Part shown: positions 54,169 through 64,000 of the stretch, one piece after another
Layout of the letters: the number at the start of each line of letters is the position of its first letter
Numbering within the stretch: position 1 is the first letter of the stretch
Assembly: GCF_002776525.5 (NCBI RefSeq)
Contig: NC_045446.1
Coordinates: forward strand, 63,328,742-63,392,741
DNA length: 64,000 nucleotides
Direction of reading: 5' to 3'
Source: Piliocolobus tephrosceles
Taxonomy: Eukaryota > Chordata > Mammalia > Primates > Cercopithecidae
Notes under the pieces: model-generated
Database searches by the model: none
Told to the model about the DNA's origin: nothing
Seen by the model: only the letters and a program-made list of their open reading frames with translations
Program-made: the position numbers and the translations under genes

Positions 54169-54450
54169 GCCAGGCGTGGTGGTTCATGCCTGTAATCCTA
54201 GCACTTTGGGAGACCAAGGCAGGCAGATTGCCTGAACTCAGGAGTTTAAGACCAGCCCGGGCAACACGGTGAAACCTCGTCTCTACTAAAATACAGAAGA
54301 AATTAGCCGGGCTTGGCAGCAGGCGCCTGTAGTCCCAGCCACGCGAGAGGCGGAGGCAGGAGAATTGTTTGAACCCAGGAGGTGGAGGTTGCAGTGAGCT
54401 GAGACGGTTTCATTGCACTCCAGTCTGGGCAACACAGCGAGACTCTGTCT

Positions 54451-54484
<34 letters not shown>

Positions 54485-54590
54485 AAAGATNNNNNNNNNN
54501 NNNNNNNNNNNNNNNNNNNNNNNNNNNNNNNNNNNNNNNNNNNNNNNNNNNNNNNNNNNNNNNNNNNNNNNNNNNNNNNNNNNNNNNNNN

Positions 54591-54623
<33 letters not shown>
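54169..54623 (+). mobile_element. Alu, plus strand, with the assembly gap in its tail
   Basis: Full-length Alu from GCCAGGCGTGGTGGTTCATG with an A run from 54452. The tail is interrupted by ACAAAGAT plus 100 N and resumes as A to 54623. It interrupts the reverse L2-type element. Confidence 0.9.
54491..54590. other. Assembly gap (100 N)
   Basis: Exactly 100 Ns, the usual placeholder for a gap of unknown size. The left edge ends A(n)CAAAGAT and the right edge begins A(n)GACAAAGAT, so both edges look like the same tail-to-flank junction. Confidence 0.99.
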
Positions 54624-54625
<2 letters not shown>

Positions 54626-55290
54626 CAAAGATGCTGCCCTTGAGCTTACATTCTAGTAGGGGAGAGAGATAATAAGCAATGGAAACAACGGAATGTAAAT
54701 TATATGGTGTGTTAAAAGGTGACAAGCTCTATAGGAGGAAAAAAACAACAGAAAGAGGGATTGTAAGGGCAGGGAGGTTGCATTTTTAAATAGGGTGGTT
54801 GAGTGAAAAGGGAGCATTTGAGCAAATACTTGAAGGAGGTGTGGGAGTTAGCCAAATGGAAAAGAGCTTCCAGAAAGAGGGACCAGTAAGTGCAAAGCCC
54901 TAAGGCCTGTGGCTGGGGTGGAGTGGGTCTGGAGGAGAGAAGAGGGGAGGAGAGGAGGCCAGAGGTAGGGGGAGATCTGGTAGGACATTGAATGAAAAGG
55001 GAAGCCATGCGAGGTCTGAGAAGGAGACAGAATCTGACTTACATTTTAGAAGGATCGGGCTGTCTGCTGTGCTGAGAATAGACCACAATGGGGCAAGATC
55101 AGAAATAGTGACAACAGGGAAGAGCTGTTGCAGAAATCCAGGTGAGGGCTCAGTCTGAGGACTGGGACCAGGTGATAGCCATGAAGGTGGGGAGAAGTGG
55201 ACCAATGTCGGACATATTCTGAAGGAAGAGTGAACAGGATTCCTTATGGATTGGATGGGAGGATGCGGTAAAAGAAGAGGAGGTGCAGAG

Positions 55291-56558
55291 GATGCCTACA
55301 ATGTTCTGTGGACAGTGACCCTGAGATCTAGAGAAGACGTAGTATGGGGCCACACAGCTAGTCAGTGGGTGGGGGTGGAGGAGAGGAGGATGGGACCGGG
55401 GTGGCGGGAAGGTCCCCAGGTCTAGGACAGTATCTGGGAGAGGATAGACCAGAGTAGGGGGAAGGACTCTGCTACAGCTGGTCACAAACCAGCCCCAGGG
55501 CAACTGAGCATTGATTTATCAATGGCTTCTTCCTCTTCCCTTGAATTCCCCTATGATGGCCTTTTAATTGGGTCCATTTGTTCCGAGACCATGGGCTGAG
55601 CTGAGCAGACACCAGATGATATGCCTATTATTAAATAGATTAGGAAATGGCCCTACATTTTGAGCTGCCAGAAAAACCAGAACGGCTGAACAGTGTCCCT
55701 GAGGAGTAACTCGTGTATTGTGGAATACTGGATGTGTTGCAGAATCCCTTCCAGGCACCTTGCCTTTCCCATGCCTCCCTGCATCTACAGAGTCCTTCTG
55801 ACTTCCTTGCTCACCTGGAATCTGTCTCCTCCTCCTCCAAGACTCACTTCAAATCCCCTCCTCGGTGAAGGAGCTGAAGGAGTGCGCTAATCACCAACCC
55901 TCCACTCAGCCTGCCTGAGCTCTGGCCACAGAGAACTCACACATCTGCCTGGCAAGAGATCCAACCCGAATTGGAGGGTCTGCCCTAGGGGACACTGTCC
56001 AAGTCAGGGTTGTCCAGGGAACAGGATTACCCAAAGAACATTTAAATAACAATTCCACTTCATTAAAAAAATAAAAAATAAAAGATGTCTCCATTTCCTG
56101 AGCTAGAGTCAGAAAGGGTGGCTGAGAGGCAGGAGAGAAGAGGAGTGAATGTAAATTGTGTGTGTTGGAAATGAGTGGCAATGTAAATTCGACTGGAGAG
56201 AAAGAAAACTTTCATGTTGGTATCAAACTTAGATGATTTTTAAAAATTGGTTTCTTCCATTTTAGACATTATATACTGGTTTCCTTTTGTGAAATGAGGC
56301 TTTAGTTCTCTTCCTTCTCTCATTCTCCCATTGCAATTTTTGATTAAATATTCAGTGCTTCTATTTTTATGATGTCAAAAGTATTGTTCACAGTGACATC
56401 TCAGGGCATTCTATGTTTCTATTTTCTTTCTTACATAACTTTTTTTTTCCTGGAATTAATAACTGCCTCACTGTACATTCCTAAGAAGAACATACTCTAA
56501 GGACAAAGAGAAATAACTCTAAAGAAATCCGAAGCAGTCTTTGTAATCATATTGTAAG
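55291..56558. other. Intergenic sequence, no gene recognised
   Basis: The stretch becomes AT-rich after about 56160. No repeat family, coding frame or RNA is recognised with confidence. Confidence 0.4.
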
Positions 56559-56560
56559 TA

Positions 56561-56989
56561 CAGTTAACCCTGAACATCGTGGGCTTGAACTGCATGGGAT
56601 GCAGATTTTCTTCTGCCTCTGCCACCCCAGAGATAGCAAGACCAACCCCCACCTTCCCCCTTTTCCTCAGCCTATTCGATGTGAAGATGAGAGGGATGAA
56701 GGACTTTATGATGACCCACCTCCACTTAACGAGCAGTAAATATATTTTCTCTTCCTTATGTTTTCTTAATAACATTTTCTTTTCTCTAGCTTAATTTATT
56801 GTAAGAATACAGTATATGATGCATGCAACATACAAAATGTGTTAGTCAACTATTTATATTTTCGGTAAGGCTTTGGTCAACAGTAGAACACCGGTAGTTA
56901 AGTTTTGGGGGAGTCAAAAGTTATATGTGGATTTTCAACTGTGTGAGGGGTTGACATCCCTAACCCCTGCGTTGTTCAAGGGTCGACTT
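56561..56989. mobile_element. Tigger2-type nonautonomous DNA transposon with TIRs
   Basis: The left end is CAGTTAACCCTGAACATCGT and the right end, reverse-complemented, is AAGTCGACCCTTGAACAACG. These are imperfect terminal inverted repeats matching the Tigger2 end (CAGTTGACCCTTGAACAAC). TA dinucleotides flank both ends (56559-56560 and 56990-56991), the TcMar target. The interior of about 430 bp has no transposase frame. Confidence 0.88.
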
Positions 56990-56991
56990 TA

Positions 56992-57812
56992 ATACTATTG
57001 ATGGTGTTAGTTTGAAACTATTACATACTGTAGGATATAATGGAAGTGTAATTATGTGAATGTCACTGGAAACCAAAATTTTCAACATAAGAGAAAAGAG
57101 ATACAAACATAAAATCAAAGAAAAAAAACTACTATCAGTATAGTCTTGGATTTGGAAAGAACTGTATAAAGTCATGATGCTTTTTTCTCTTTAAAAAGTA
57201 TGTTCTATTTCTAACTTCTAAAAAGGTCTGGAAACGATAACTAGCCCAGTGATGCTGAGCACCTCTAGTACCTGCTTCAAAGGCTCTAAATGTATTTCCT
57301 ATTAAAAGGAACAAGGCCTTCTTGGAGAAACGGCTGATTCTGGGTTTGTGGCAGGAAACGCGTAAGATGGTTTCAGAACATTTTGTCATACAAAAAGCAA
57401 GTTGTCAGCACTACTCATGTTGTGTTTAAAGGACGTGAAAACCAACTTGAGGACTGTGCTGCACGAAGATGGGGTATTTTAAGTATCAAAAAGAATAATG
57501 CCTACTATGGATTGAAACATACAAATCTGAAACTCATGTTTCGATCTATGAGTTTATAATGACACTAAGAGCAAACGAACAAGCAAACATGTAGGTTTGT
57601 TTTGTAGGTTGGTAGCTTATCAATGTATTATTCCGAAAGGCAGGTTAAAAGGAAAAGAATCTGTCTTTCCTATACAAACTGTATTTCAGAGTAACCAAAT
57701 AGACACTGAGGAAAAATTCTTCTCTATTGAACTCCAGCCAATAAATGAAGAGGGTATCACAGAATTAAATATCATCATTTTGCCTGCCCTAATCAATTAA
57801 TGCCTGTAGGCC
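56992..57812. other. AT-rich sequence of unknown type
   Basis: I do not recognise a repeat family or gene. The frame at 57597-57800 (67 codons) has no recognisable domain. It could be a very old transposon or L1 remnant. Confidence 0.35.
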
Positions 57813-58130
57813 TGGGGTGTCCAACATGGTAGCCACTACCCACAAGTGCCTACTGAACATTTGCCATGTGGCTTATCTAAATTGATATGTGGTATAAGTG
57901 TAAAATATACACTGGATTTTTGAACACTTAATACAGAAGAGAAAGATTGTAAAATATCTTGATTTTATATAATATTTTTGATATAACAGATAAAATAAAA
58001 TATATTATTAAATTAATCTCATTATTTCTGATTACCTTTTTAATGTGCTTACTTGAAAATTTAAAAATATGCCTGTGCTTTGCTTTCTACTTCTATAGGC
58101 AAGTCTGGCCCAATGGCTGCTAGTCTGATA
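57813..58130. mobile_element. hAT-type DNA transposon remnant
   Basis: GGTGTCCAACATGGTAGCCA and GCCATGTGGCTTATCTAAAT at the left face GGCAAGTCTGGCCCAATGGC at the right with an AT-rich centre. This is the pattern of a common nonautonomous hAT family. The subfamily is uncertain. Confidence 0.6.
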
Positions 58131-58942
58131 ACACCAGAACCCACTGGCCAATGTTAACATCACAAGAAAGAGACAGAACTAGACATTATGTCTTGCTTTG
58201 TAGAGTACAAAGAAGTACACACCACCTCCTGTGAAGAATTCATAGGTGAACCTGAATTTGATCAAACCTCTAGATCTAACTACCAGTTTTTAGAAAATAC
58301 AGGGGACTGAGGAAGTTGAGATAGCAATAGGTGATGCAATTAACCAAATCCAGAATTTGAGAACTTTTATAGGATACATGACTACGTTTCTTTAATAAAT
58401 GGCCAAAAAAAGAAGTGTGGGGGAGGAGTAGACATCAGAATGGAGGTCAAAGCCACGGTTCCATCTCTTCTCCCTGCTACAGAGATACGAGGACTCAACT
58501 CCCTAAATACTCAGAAGTCACCTCAGAGGAAACAGGGAGAAAATCTGAAACAGAAGAGAGACTGGACAACATTTTTCTCCAGCCCTCTGTGGGGCAGGCA
58601 GTCATGAGAATCAACAGATCTGTTATAGGCGACAAAGGAGCTGCGTTTTCTTGGGGTATATGTTCCCAAAAGGGGTGCCTGCTGGAAATGACTCCTCTGG
58701 GCCTGCATTTATTCTTGCTGGGTTGACAAGTTGTCTCCATGGTGGGGAACCTGGCCTTGATTGCTCTAATTGGCTGAAGTTCTATACCTTCCCACCCCCA
58801 TGCTCTGTTTTCTTTCACCCACTCCTTCCCAGATCTCTATTGTCCTTCTGTTTGCACACCCAGAATGCTCATGACTTTTGTATCAAAGAAAAACATCTAT
58901 GTCAGGTGCAAGACTCAGCTGTTTTTCTTTTTCTTTTAAACA
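58131..58942. other. Intergenic sequence, possibly old L1 3' UTR at 58150-58400
   Basis: 58250-58400 (CTAGATCTAACTACCAGTTT; GCAATTAACCAAATCCAGAA; CTTTAATAAATGGCC) resembles a repeated LINE 3' sequence that I cannot name. The remainder is unassigned. Confidence 0.35.
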
Positions 58943-59238
58943 TTTTTTTTTTTAAAGACAAGGTCTTGTTCTGTCACCCAGGCTGTAGTGCAGTGACACA
59001 ATCATAGCTCACTGCGACCTTGAACCTCTGGCTCAAGTGATCCTCCCACCTCAGCCTCCCAAGTAGGTATGATGATAGGACACCACGTGACACCACACCT
59101 GGCTAATTTTTAAAATTTTTGTGGACATGAGGTCTTGCTATGTTGTCCAGGCAGTCTTGATCCTCTGGACTCAAGCGATCCTCCCACCTCAGCCTCCCAA
59201 AGTGCTGGGATTACAGGCGTGAGCCATCGCACATGGCC
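58943..59238 (-). mobile_element. Alu (J-type), minus strand
   Basis: Reverse Alu from T9AAAGACAAGGTC to GAGCCATCGCACATGGC. The flanks CTCAGCTGTTTTTC (before) and CTCAGCAGCTTTTC (after) suggest a worn TSD. Confidence 0.9.
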
Positions 59239-59835
59239 TCAGCAGCTTTTCTTTCTCTTTATTGTCCTTTCTAAATACCATGTGTTGATGTTCATAGCCT
59301 GCAGTTGCTTTGTGGCCACCTATAATCCATCATTGTATGAGGTCACCATGTCTCCTCAGGGGAGAGAGAGAGAGAGAGAGACTGGATTTGCTGGAACCGC
59401 TCCTACACTGGGCACATACTTAGGCTGACCTTCTGTAGTATTGATGTCATCAACCATCATCTTGTGACAGCCTCTTGGTTCTCTAAGTTTCTCGTACCAG
59501 CACCTGTGCCAATGAAGGAGTGGTTTACACTGTGGTGGGTATTAATAGCACAGTATCCAGTCTTCACTTCTCTTACTTTCATCTTTCATTTAATTTGCTC
59601 AAGGCAAACTAAAACCTTTCAGCACCTGCAGCTTTCACATCAATGCCATTTATGTTTTCTTTGAGTCAGTAGCATTCATGTATCTCAAGCGTTTTTCTCC
59701 AGGGTCTATGAACCAGTAGACATTGCTTTCTGTTTTCTATTACAACTTGAGGTCTGTGTTGAACTCCCTGTTTAAAGCCTGAGGAACAAGAAGAACGCTG
59801 GTTAAAAATCTAGGAAAGTGGTGATAATGTAGGGA
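59239..59835. other. Intergenic sequence, no gene recognised
   Basis: A short (GA)n run lies at about 59362-59382. Nothing else is assigned. Confidence 0.4.
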
Positions 59836-60077
59836 GATCTATGATGGTTAATTTTATGTGTCAACCTGACCAGGCTAACGAATGCCCAGATGGCTGGTAA
59901 AACATTGTTCTGAGTGTGTCTGTGAGAATGCTTCTCAAAGAAATTAGCATGTGAGTAGGTGAACTGAGTAAATCAGATGGTCCTCCCCAAGGTGGGTAGT
60001 CATCATCCAACCCATTGAGGATGTGAATTAAACAAAAGGTGGAGAAAGGACAAATTCACTTTCTCTTTCTCACTCTT

Positions 60078-60399
60078 TTTTTTTTTTTTTTTTTTTTTTT
60101 TGAGACGGAGTCTCGCTCTGTCACCCAGGCTGGAGTGCGGTGGTGCAATCTTGGCTCATTGCTGCAACCTCTGCCTCCTAGTCACAAGTAATTCTCCCAC
60201 TTCGGCCTCCCAAATAGTTAGGATTATAGGCATGGACCACCACCCTTGGCTAATTTTTGTATTTTTTTGTAGAGACAGGGTCTCGCCACGTTGCCCAGGC
60301 TGGTCTTGAACACCTGGGTTCTTGAACTCCTGGGTTCCAGCAATCTGCCTGCCTTGGCCTCCCAAAGTGTTGGAATTATAGGCATGAGCCACTGCACCC
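60078..60399 (-). mobile_element. Alu, minus strand (first of a head-to-tail pair)
   Basis: A long T tail at 60078-60100, then TGAGACGGAGTCTCGCTCTG. The body has a short internal duplication CTTGAACACCTGGGTTCTTGAACTCCTGGG-type near 60305-60335. It ends at GCCACTGCACCCTG. Confidence 0.92.
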
Positions 60400-60400
60400 T

Positions 60401-60715
60401 GTTTTTTTTTTTTTCCATTTTAGAGACAGGGTCTTGCTCTGTTGCCCAGAGCGATCATAGCTCACTGCATAGCTCACTGCATAGCTCACTGCAGCCTCAA
60501 ACTCCTGGGTTCAAGCAATCCTCCCACTCCAGTCCCTTGAGTAGTTAGGACTACAGGTGTGCACAAACACACCTGACTAATTTTAAAACTTTTTTTTATA
60601 GAAACAAGGTCTCACTTTGTTGCCCAGGCTGGTCTCAAACTCCTGGACTGCAGTGACCGTCCCACCTAGGTCTCCCAAAATGTTGGGATTACAGGCATGA
60701 GCCACTGCACTCAGC
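60401..60715 (-). mobile_element. Alu (J-type), minus strand, with internal triplication
   Basis: Follows the previous Alu directly, from its own T tail (60402-60412) to ATGAGCCACTGCACTCAGCC. The 12-bp unit CATAGCTCACTG is present three times at 60456-60491. Confidence 0.92.
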
Positions 60716-60939
60716 CTGCTCTCTTTTTCAGAGGGAACATCCACCTTCTCCTGCCCTTGGAAATCAGTGTTCTGGTCCTTGGGCCTTCAGACTTGGCCTA
60801 AATGACACCAACAGCTTTCCTGGTTTTCCAATTTACAGACAGACAGTAGATCATGAGACTTCTCCAATTCCATAATCATGTGAGCCAGTTCCTTAAATAA
60901 ATAAATAAATATGTCATTAGTTCCTATACTTCCTTCAAA

Positions 60940-61065
60940 TGTAAATATGTATATTATATATTATATAATATAATAAATATATAAAAATATATTTTAAATA
61001 TATAATATAATATATCAGTATCATATATATATATATGATATATATATATTTTTTTTTTTTGGTGT
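60940..61065. repeat. AT-rich tract with a 22-bp perfect palindrome
   Basis: An (AT)-rich run includes TATCATATATATATATATGATA at 61019-61040, a perfect palindrome, followed by (TA)n and T11. Confidence 0.95.
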
Positions 61066-61783
61066 TTTTTCACGACAAGATTTTGTTTCTAACTATATTT
61101 ATCCTTTAGATGGAAGAATATTCAGTCTCTCTTCAAATAGGCTCTTTTTACGGGTTATCCTGGTTCATTCCTTGCTTTCTCACCTCCTGAACATCTTGCA
61201 GACAGCTTTTACTATGTTGTTGCTCATACAAGGGACCTAGACACTTTTCATTATAGTTTGGGACCCCTCTGTCTCCTGCTGTTTTCCAAATCCTAGGCAT
61301 ACACTACAAGTCCATAAGTTGCCTGGAGAAAAGTTGGGCGCCAGAGTCTGCTTACCTAAACCCAGAAGTGCCAAGTCCTATGGAAGAGGTCTCTTTCTTG
61401 TCAGTTTTGTTTCTGCAAGAGGCAGCAGGATTCCGATGAAGTGCTTCCCTTCCAACCTGTGACAGCTCCAGGTGGACCCAAATCACCTCAATCTTGTCCT
61501 TTTGTATTATTAACCTTACTGCCTTTGCTTTTGTTCTTCTGGCCTCTCTTGTCCCCTTCTGAGAGTGACAAAACCCAAGAGCATCTGCCAGCCACATCCT
61601 CAAGTGGTGACAGGTGGAAGTGTTTCCAACCAAACCAAGCTCCCTGGTGAGTAAGCACATTTGTGGCCCTCTCCACAAGACAGAAAGAAGTCAGGGCTTT
61701 TCCCTTTGAGATAAGTGTTACATTCCCTTATTCTAAAATACTGGGGGAAAAAAAATAATCATGAACTGCAATGAACAATTCTG
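61066..61783. other. Intergenic sequence, no gene recognised
   Basis: Unassigned, mostly unique-looking sequence. Frames at 61352-61678 overlap on both strands and show no domain. Confidence 0.4.
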
Positions 61784-62105
61784 CTGTTTCTTTTCTTTTC
61801 TTTTTTTTTTTTGGAGACGGAGTCTTGCTCTGTCGCCCAGGCTGGAGTGCAATGGCCAGATCTCAGCTCACTGCAAGCTCCGCCTCCCAGGTTTACACCA
61901 TTCTCCTGCCTCAGTCTCCCGAGTAGCTGGGACTACAGGTGCCCACCACCTCGCCCAGCTAGTTTTTTGTATTTTTTAGTGGAGACAGTGTTTCACCATG
62001 TTAGCCAGGATGGTCTCGATCTCCTGACCTCGTGATCCGCCCATCTCGGCCTCCCAAAGTGCTAGGATTACAGGCTTGAGCCACCACGCCCGGCCTGTTT
62101 CTTTT
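61784..62105 (-). mobile_element. Young AluY-type element (AluYR-like), minus strand
   Basis: Little-diverged Alu. Its right arm reads, on the plus strand, TGCAATGGCCAGATCTCAGC, i.e. GATCTGGCC on the Alu strand, the same diagnostic region as the Alu at 17751. The TSD CTGTTTCTTTT is at 61784-61794 and about 62095-62105. Confidence 0.9.
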
Positions 62106-62189
62106 TTAATTTAAAGTTTTATTTTTAATTGACAAATAGTAATTGTATATACTTATGGGGCACAATGTGATATATTTTTTATGTTGGTT

Positions 62190-62345
62190 TTTGTTTGTTT
62201 GAAACAGGGTCTCACTGTCTCACCCAGGCTGGAGTGCAGGGACATGAAGGCTCACTGCAGCCTCGACTTCCTGGGCTCAGGTGATGCTCCTAGCTCAGCC
62301 TCCCAAGTAGCTGTGACCACAGGTGTGTGCCATCATGCCTGGATG

Positions 62346-62383
<38 letters not shown>

Positions 62384-62505
62384 TAGGGATGGGGCCTTGT
62401 CATGTTGCCCAGGCAGGTCTTAAACCCCTGGGCTCAAATGATACTCCCACCTCACCGCCACCACAAGATACTGGGATTTCAAGCATGAACCACCATGTCT
62501 GGCTC
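62190..62505 (-). mobile_element. Alu (J-type), minus strand, with (GATA)n in the central linker
   Basis: Reverse Alu from GTTTGAAACAGGGTCTCACT to AACCACCATGTCTGGCTCGG. Its central A-rich linker has been replaced by (GATA)n. Confidence 0.9.
62346..62381. repeat. (GATA)9 microsatellite
   Basis: Nine uninterrupted GATA units lie where the Alu linker should be. Confidence 0.98.
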
Positions 62506-62600
62506 GGTGTGGTGTTTTAATATATGTGTACATTGTGGAATGTCTGCTGTTTCTTATATAATTTTTAATGAAGTTCATCACTAATCTCTTAGTAATTTTC

Positions 62601-63165
62601 TTGTCTACAAATTGCCAGAAGCCCAAAGTATCATATATGTCACTACAATTAATCATTAGATAATGAAGAGAACACATGGCAGTGCCACCATTTTGGCACC
62701 ATTAATGCCGAAAGCAGCATGGATGCGGGATGATCAGAGGAGAACTGGACATGTGCCTCTGTTAGAGTGGAACACAGTTGGTGATACAAGTTATGCACAA
62801 CATTATGTAAAATGGCATCAAATATTCTGAAAACAGCAACATTTAGTTCTTACTGTGAGTTTTGTCACTTACTGAAAACCACTGCGCATAAAATTAGATA
62901 AACAATCTATCTGCATTTTAATTTTACAATGAGGTTAGCATAGAAAAATAAACTGAATATTGACAGTAATAAACTGTACCCCTAGAAAGGCTGTGTGGGC
63001 CTATTAAAAGGTTGTCTCACCAATAAAACCATAAGCATCTTTTAGGGCAAATGTGGTTTCCTATACTTCCTTCAATTCTCCAGTGCTTCTCCCCTTAACT
63101 TATGAGGCAGGCATATGGGGAATTCAAGAACTATAGGGAGTTCCGCTGAATTAAAATATCTGGTT
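62601..63165. other. AT-rich intergenic sequence, no gene recognised
   Basis: No family is assigned. A short inverted pair, TGGCAGTGCCACCATTTTGGCAC-type, is seen near 62677-62700. Confidence 0.35.
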
Positions 63166-63268
63166 CTGCTGGGAGGTGGAGGTTGCAGTGAGCCAAGATT
63201 GTGCCACTGCACTCCATCCTGGGTGACCCAGCGAGACTCCATCTCAACAACAACAACAACAACAACAA
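63166..63268 (+). mobile_element. 3' end of an Alu (right arm only), plus strand, with (CAA)n tail
   Basis: From CTGGGAGGTGGAGGTTGCAG to CGAGACTCCATCTC followed by (AAC)n at 63246-63268. It is strongly 5'-truncated. Confidence 0.9.
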
Positions 63269-63319
63269 TCTCACTCTGTTATTTAAAGAAAACACTTCAA
63301 CAGTTAGAAATTTTGATTG

Positions 63320-63495
63320 TTTGTGCCAGGTACTGTACTGAGAGTTTTACAAACACTATTCCAGTTAAAACTCAATCCACTTGGGAGGACAGAATTATTA
63401 TCCCCATCGTACAGGTGAACAGAGCTCTGAGAGGGGAAGGAACTTGGCTTGGCCACACAGCTATCAGTGGAAGAGCCAGAATCCAGCCCAGGCCT
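63320..63495 (+). repeat. MIR, plus strand, nearly complete
   Basis: TGTGCCAGGTACTGTACTGA, TTATTATCCCCATCGTACAG, CTTGGCCACACAGCTATCAG and GCCAGAATCCAGCCCAGGCC follow the MIR consensus closely. Confidence 0.9.
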
Positions 63496-63589
63496 GTCCC
63501 TGCCCAGGGTGTGCTTGAACCCCTGCATCAGCCCAGGGGTCTTCCTGGATGGACTCTGCTCCTGTCGTCGGGCTCCTAGGCTCCATCCA

Positions 63590-63715
63590 GGACCAGCTCC
63601 TTTACTTACAGACTGGGGAGACTTAGGCAAGACCACTGACATCTCTGAGCCTCACCTTCCCCCTCTGAAAAATGGAAATAATCAGCTGTCCCTAATAAGG
63701 CTTAATTAAGCAGGT
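63590..63715 (-). repeat. MIR, minus strand
   Basis: CAGCTCCTTTACTTACAGAC, CATCTCTGAGCCTCACCTTC and CTCTGAAAAATGGAAATAAT are the reverse complement of MIR. It lies about 100 bp from the plus-strand copy in opposite orientation. Confidence 0.8.
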
Positions 63716-63722
63716 TATCATC

Positions 63723-63943
63723 TTTTTTTTTTTTTTTTTTTTTTTTTGAGACAGGGTCTCTGTCACCCAGGCTGGATTGTATTGGCACAATCACAGCTCA
63801 CTGCAGCCTTGACCTCCCAGGCTCAAGTGATCCTCCCACCTCGGCTTCCTGAGTAGCTGGGACTACAGACGTGTGCCACCATGCCCAGCTAATTTTTGTA
63901 TTTTTTTTTTGTAGAGATGGGTTTTCGCCATGTTGCCCAGGCT
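63723..63943 (-). mobile_element. Truncated Alu, minus strand
   Basis: Starts with a T23 tail and runs through GAGACAGGGTCTCTGTCACC to ATGTTGCCCAGGCT at 63942, where it stops inside the left arm. The 5' part of the Alu is missing. Confidence 0.9.
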
Positions 63944-64000
63944 AAAGAAAGTTAATGTCTAAATTTATGCAAAACTACTTAGAAAACAGTAAATCCCTGT

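Larger units (their letters stand above)
54056..55290 (-). mobile_element. Long reverse L2-type LINE remnant, split by an Alu
   Basis: TCATTCATTTATTCAACAAA and ACCTACTATGTGCCAGGTAC begin the reverse 3' end. After the Alu it continues with TGAGCTTACATTCTAGTAGG, AGTAAGTGCAAAGCCCTAAG, TGACTTACATTTTAGAAGGA and CTGTTGCAGAAATCCAGGTG. These are blocks of one ancient mammalian LINE-like repeat as I remember it. Another L2 3' end lies just upstream at 53895-53985. Family assignment is moderate. Confidence 0.6.
59836..61065 (+). mobile_element. Ancient LTR-like repeat split by two Alus
   Basis: The left half (GATGGTTAATTTTATGTGTC, CTGTGAGAATGCTTCTCAAA, GTCATCATCCAACCCATTGA) continues after the Alus with GGAACATCCACCTTCTCCTG and TTTACAGACAGACAGTAGAT, CATAATCATGTGAGCCAGTT. 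It ends in an AT-rich run to about 61065. I recognise it as one old primate repeat but am not certain of its class or name. Confidence 0.6.
62106..62600 (-). mobile_element. L1 3' UTR fragment, minus strand, split by an Alu
   Basis: AATTGACAAATAGTAATTGT, ATATACTTATGGGGCACAAT before the Alu and TTTTAATATATGTGTACATT, GTGGAATGTCT after it are reverse L1 3' UTR blocks. Confidence 0.65.

Noticed and set aside
54369..54725. Frames crossing the N block
   Set aside because: They are poly-Lys or poly-Phe runs through an A tail and unknown bases.
62340..62385. GATA array, and other short tandem repeats, as CRISPR-like arrays
   Set aside because: The units are 2-5 bp microsatellites without spacers, in primate nuclear DNA.
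45900..64000. Expectation of P2RY6 exons downstream
   Set aside because: P2RY6 is the next gene in the human map as I recall, but no P2Y-type protein sequence or credible exon is visible before 64000.

Overview
This is a window of primate nuclear DNA, most likely from an Old World monkey (Cercopithecidae). It carries Alu elements of several ages, young and old L1s, MIR/L2 fossils and MaLR LTRs, which is a primate repeat load. The only clear protein-coding gene, P2RY2, is almost identical to the human protein but has about a dozen substitutions against the human sequence as I remember it. Two young Alus (17751-18056 and 61796-62094) carry the ATC(C/T)GGCC variant that I associate with the cercopithecid AluYR lineage. 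The species cannot be fixed further by eye. A 100-N block at 54491-54590 shows this is a draft assembly.

Layout. Positions 1 to about 26080 are intergenic, upstream of P2RY2. This part is repeat-rich, with a nested L1M/Alu/Tigger/MaLR complex at 14.5-20.6 kb that includes a 319-nt pure homopurine microsatellite tract. A GC-rich, CpG-rich, TATA-less promoter lies at about 26.08-26.96 kb. Intron 1 (about 11 kb) contains two 5'-truncated minus-strand L1 insertions with target-site duplications (TSDs), plus (CA)n and (TG)n(CG)n tracts. A 188-bp non-coding exon 2 (37746-37933) contains a complete 39-codon upstream ORF. Intron 2 (about 6.2 kb) contains four Alus, one with an unusual palindromic insertion. 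The last exon begins at 44124, four bases before the start codon, and holds the whole 377-codon P2RY2 reading frame (44128-45261). Positions from about 45.9 kb to 64 kb are intergenic, towards where P2RY6 is expected. P2RY6 itself is not in the window.

One gene is therefore organised across about 19.5 kb: CpG-island promoter, two 5' non-coding exons and an intronless coding region, which is the usual P2Y receptor layout. The product is the Gq-coupled ATP/UTP receptor P2Y2. Transcriptional control should come from the CpG island, which has a G-quadruplex-type run, Sp1-type boxes and an E-box. The exon 2 uORF predicts an additional brake on translation.

I found no RNA gene, CRISPR array, operon or novel enzymatic system. 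The most interesting items are structural: the uORF, a local non-Alu duplication pair at 47.8 and 50.1 kb, a 55-bp copy of an Alu-flank junction, the palindromic Alu linker expansion, the homopurine tract, and an assembly gap whose two edges appear to be the same sequence. Repeat family names are from memory of consensus sequences and were not checked with software; boundaries are approximate unless a TSD is given.
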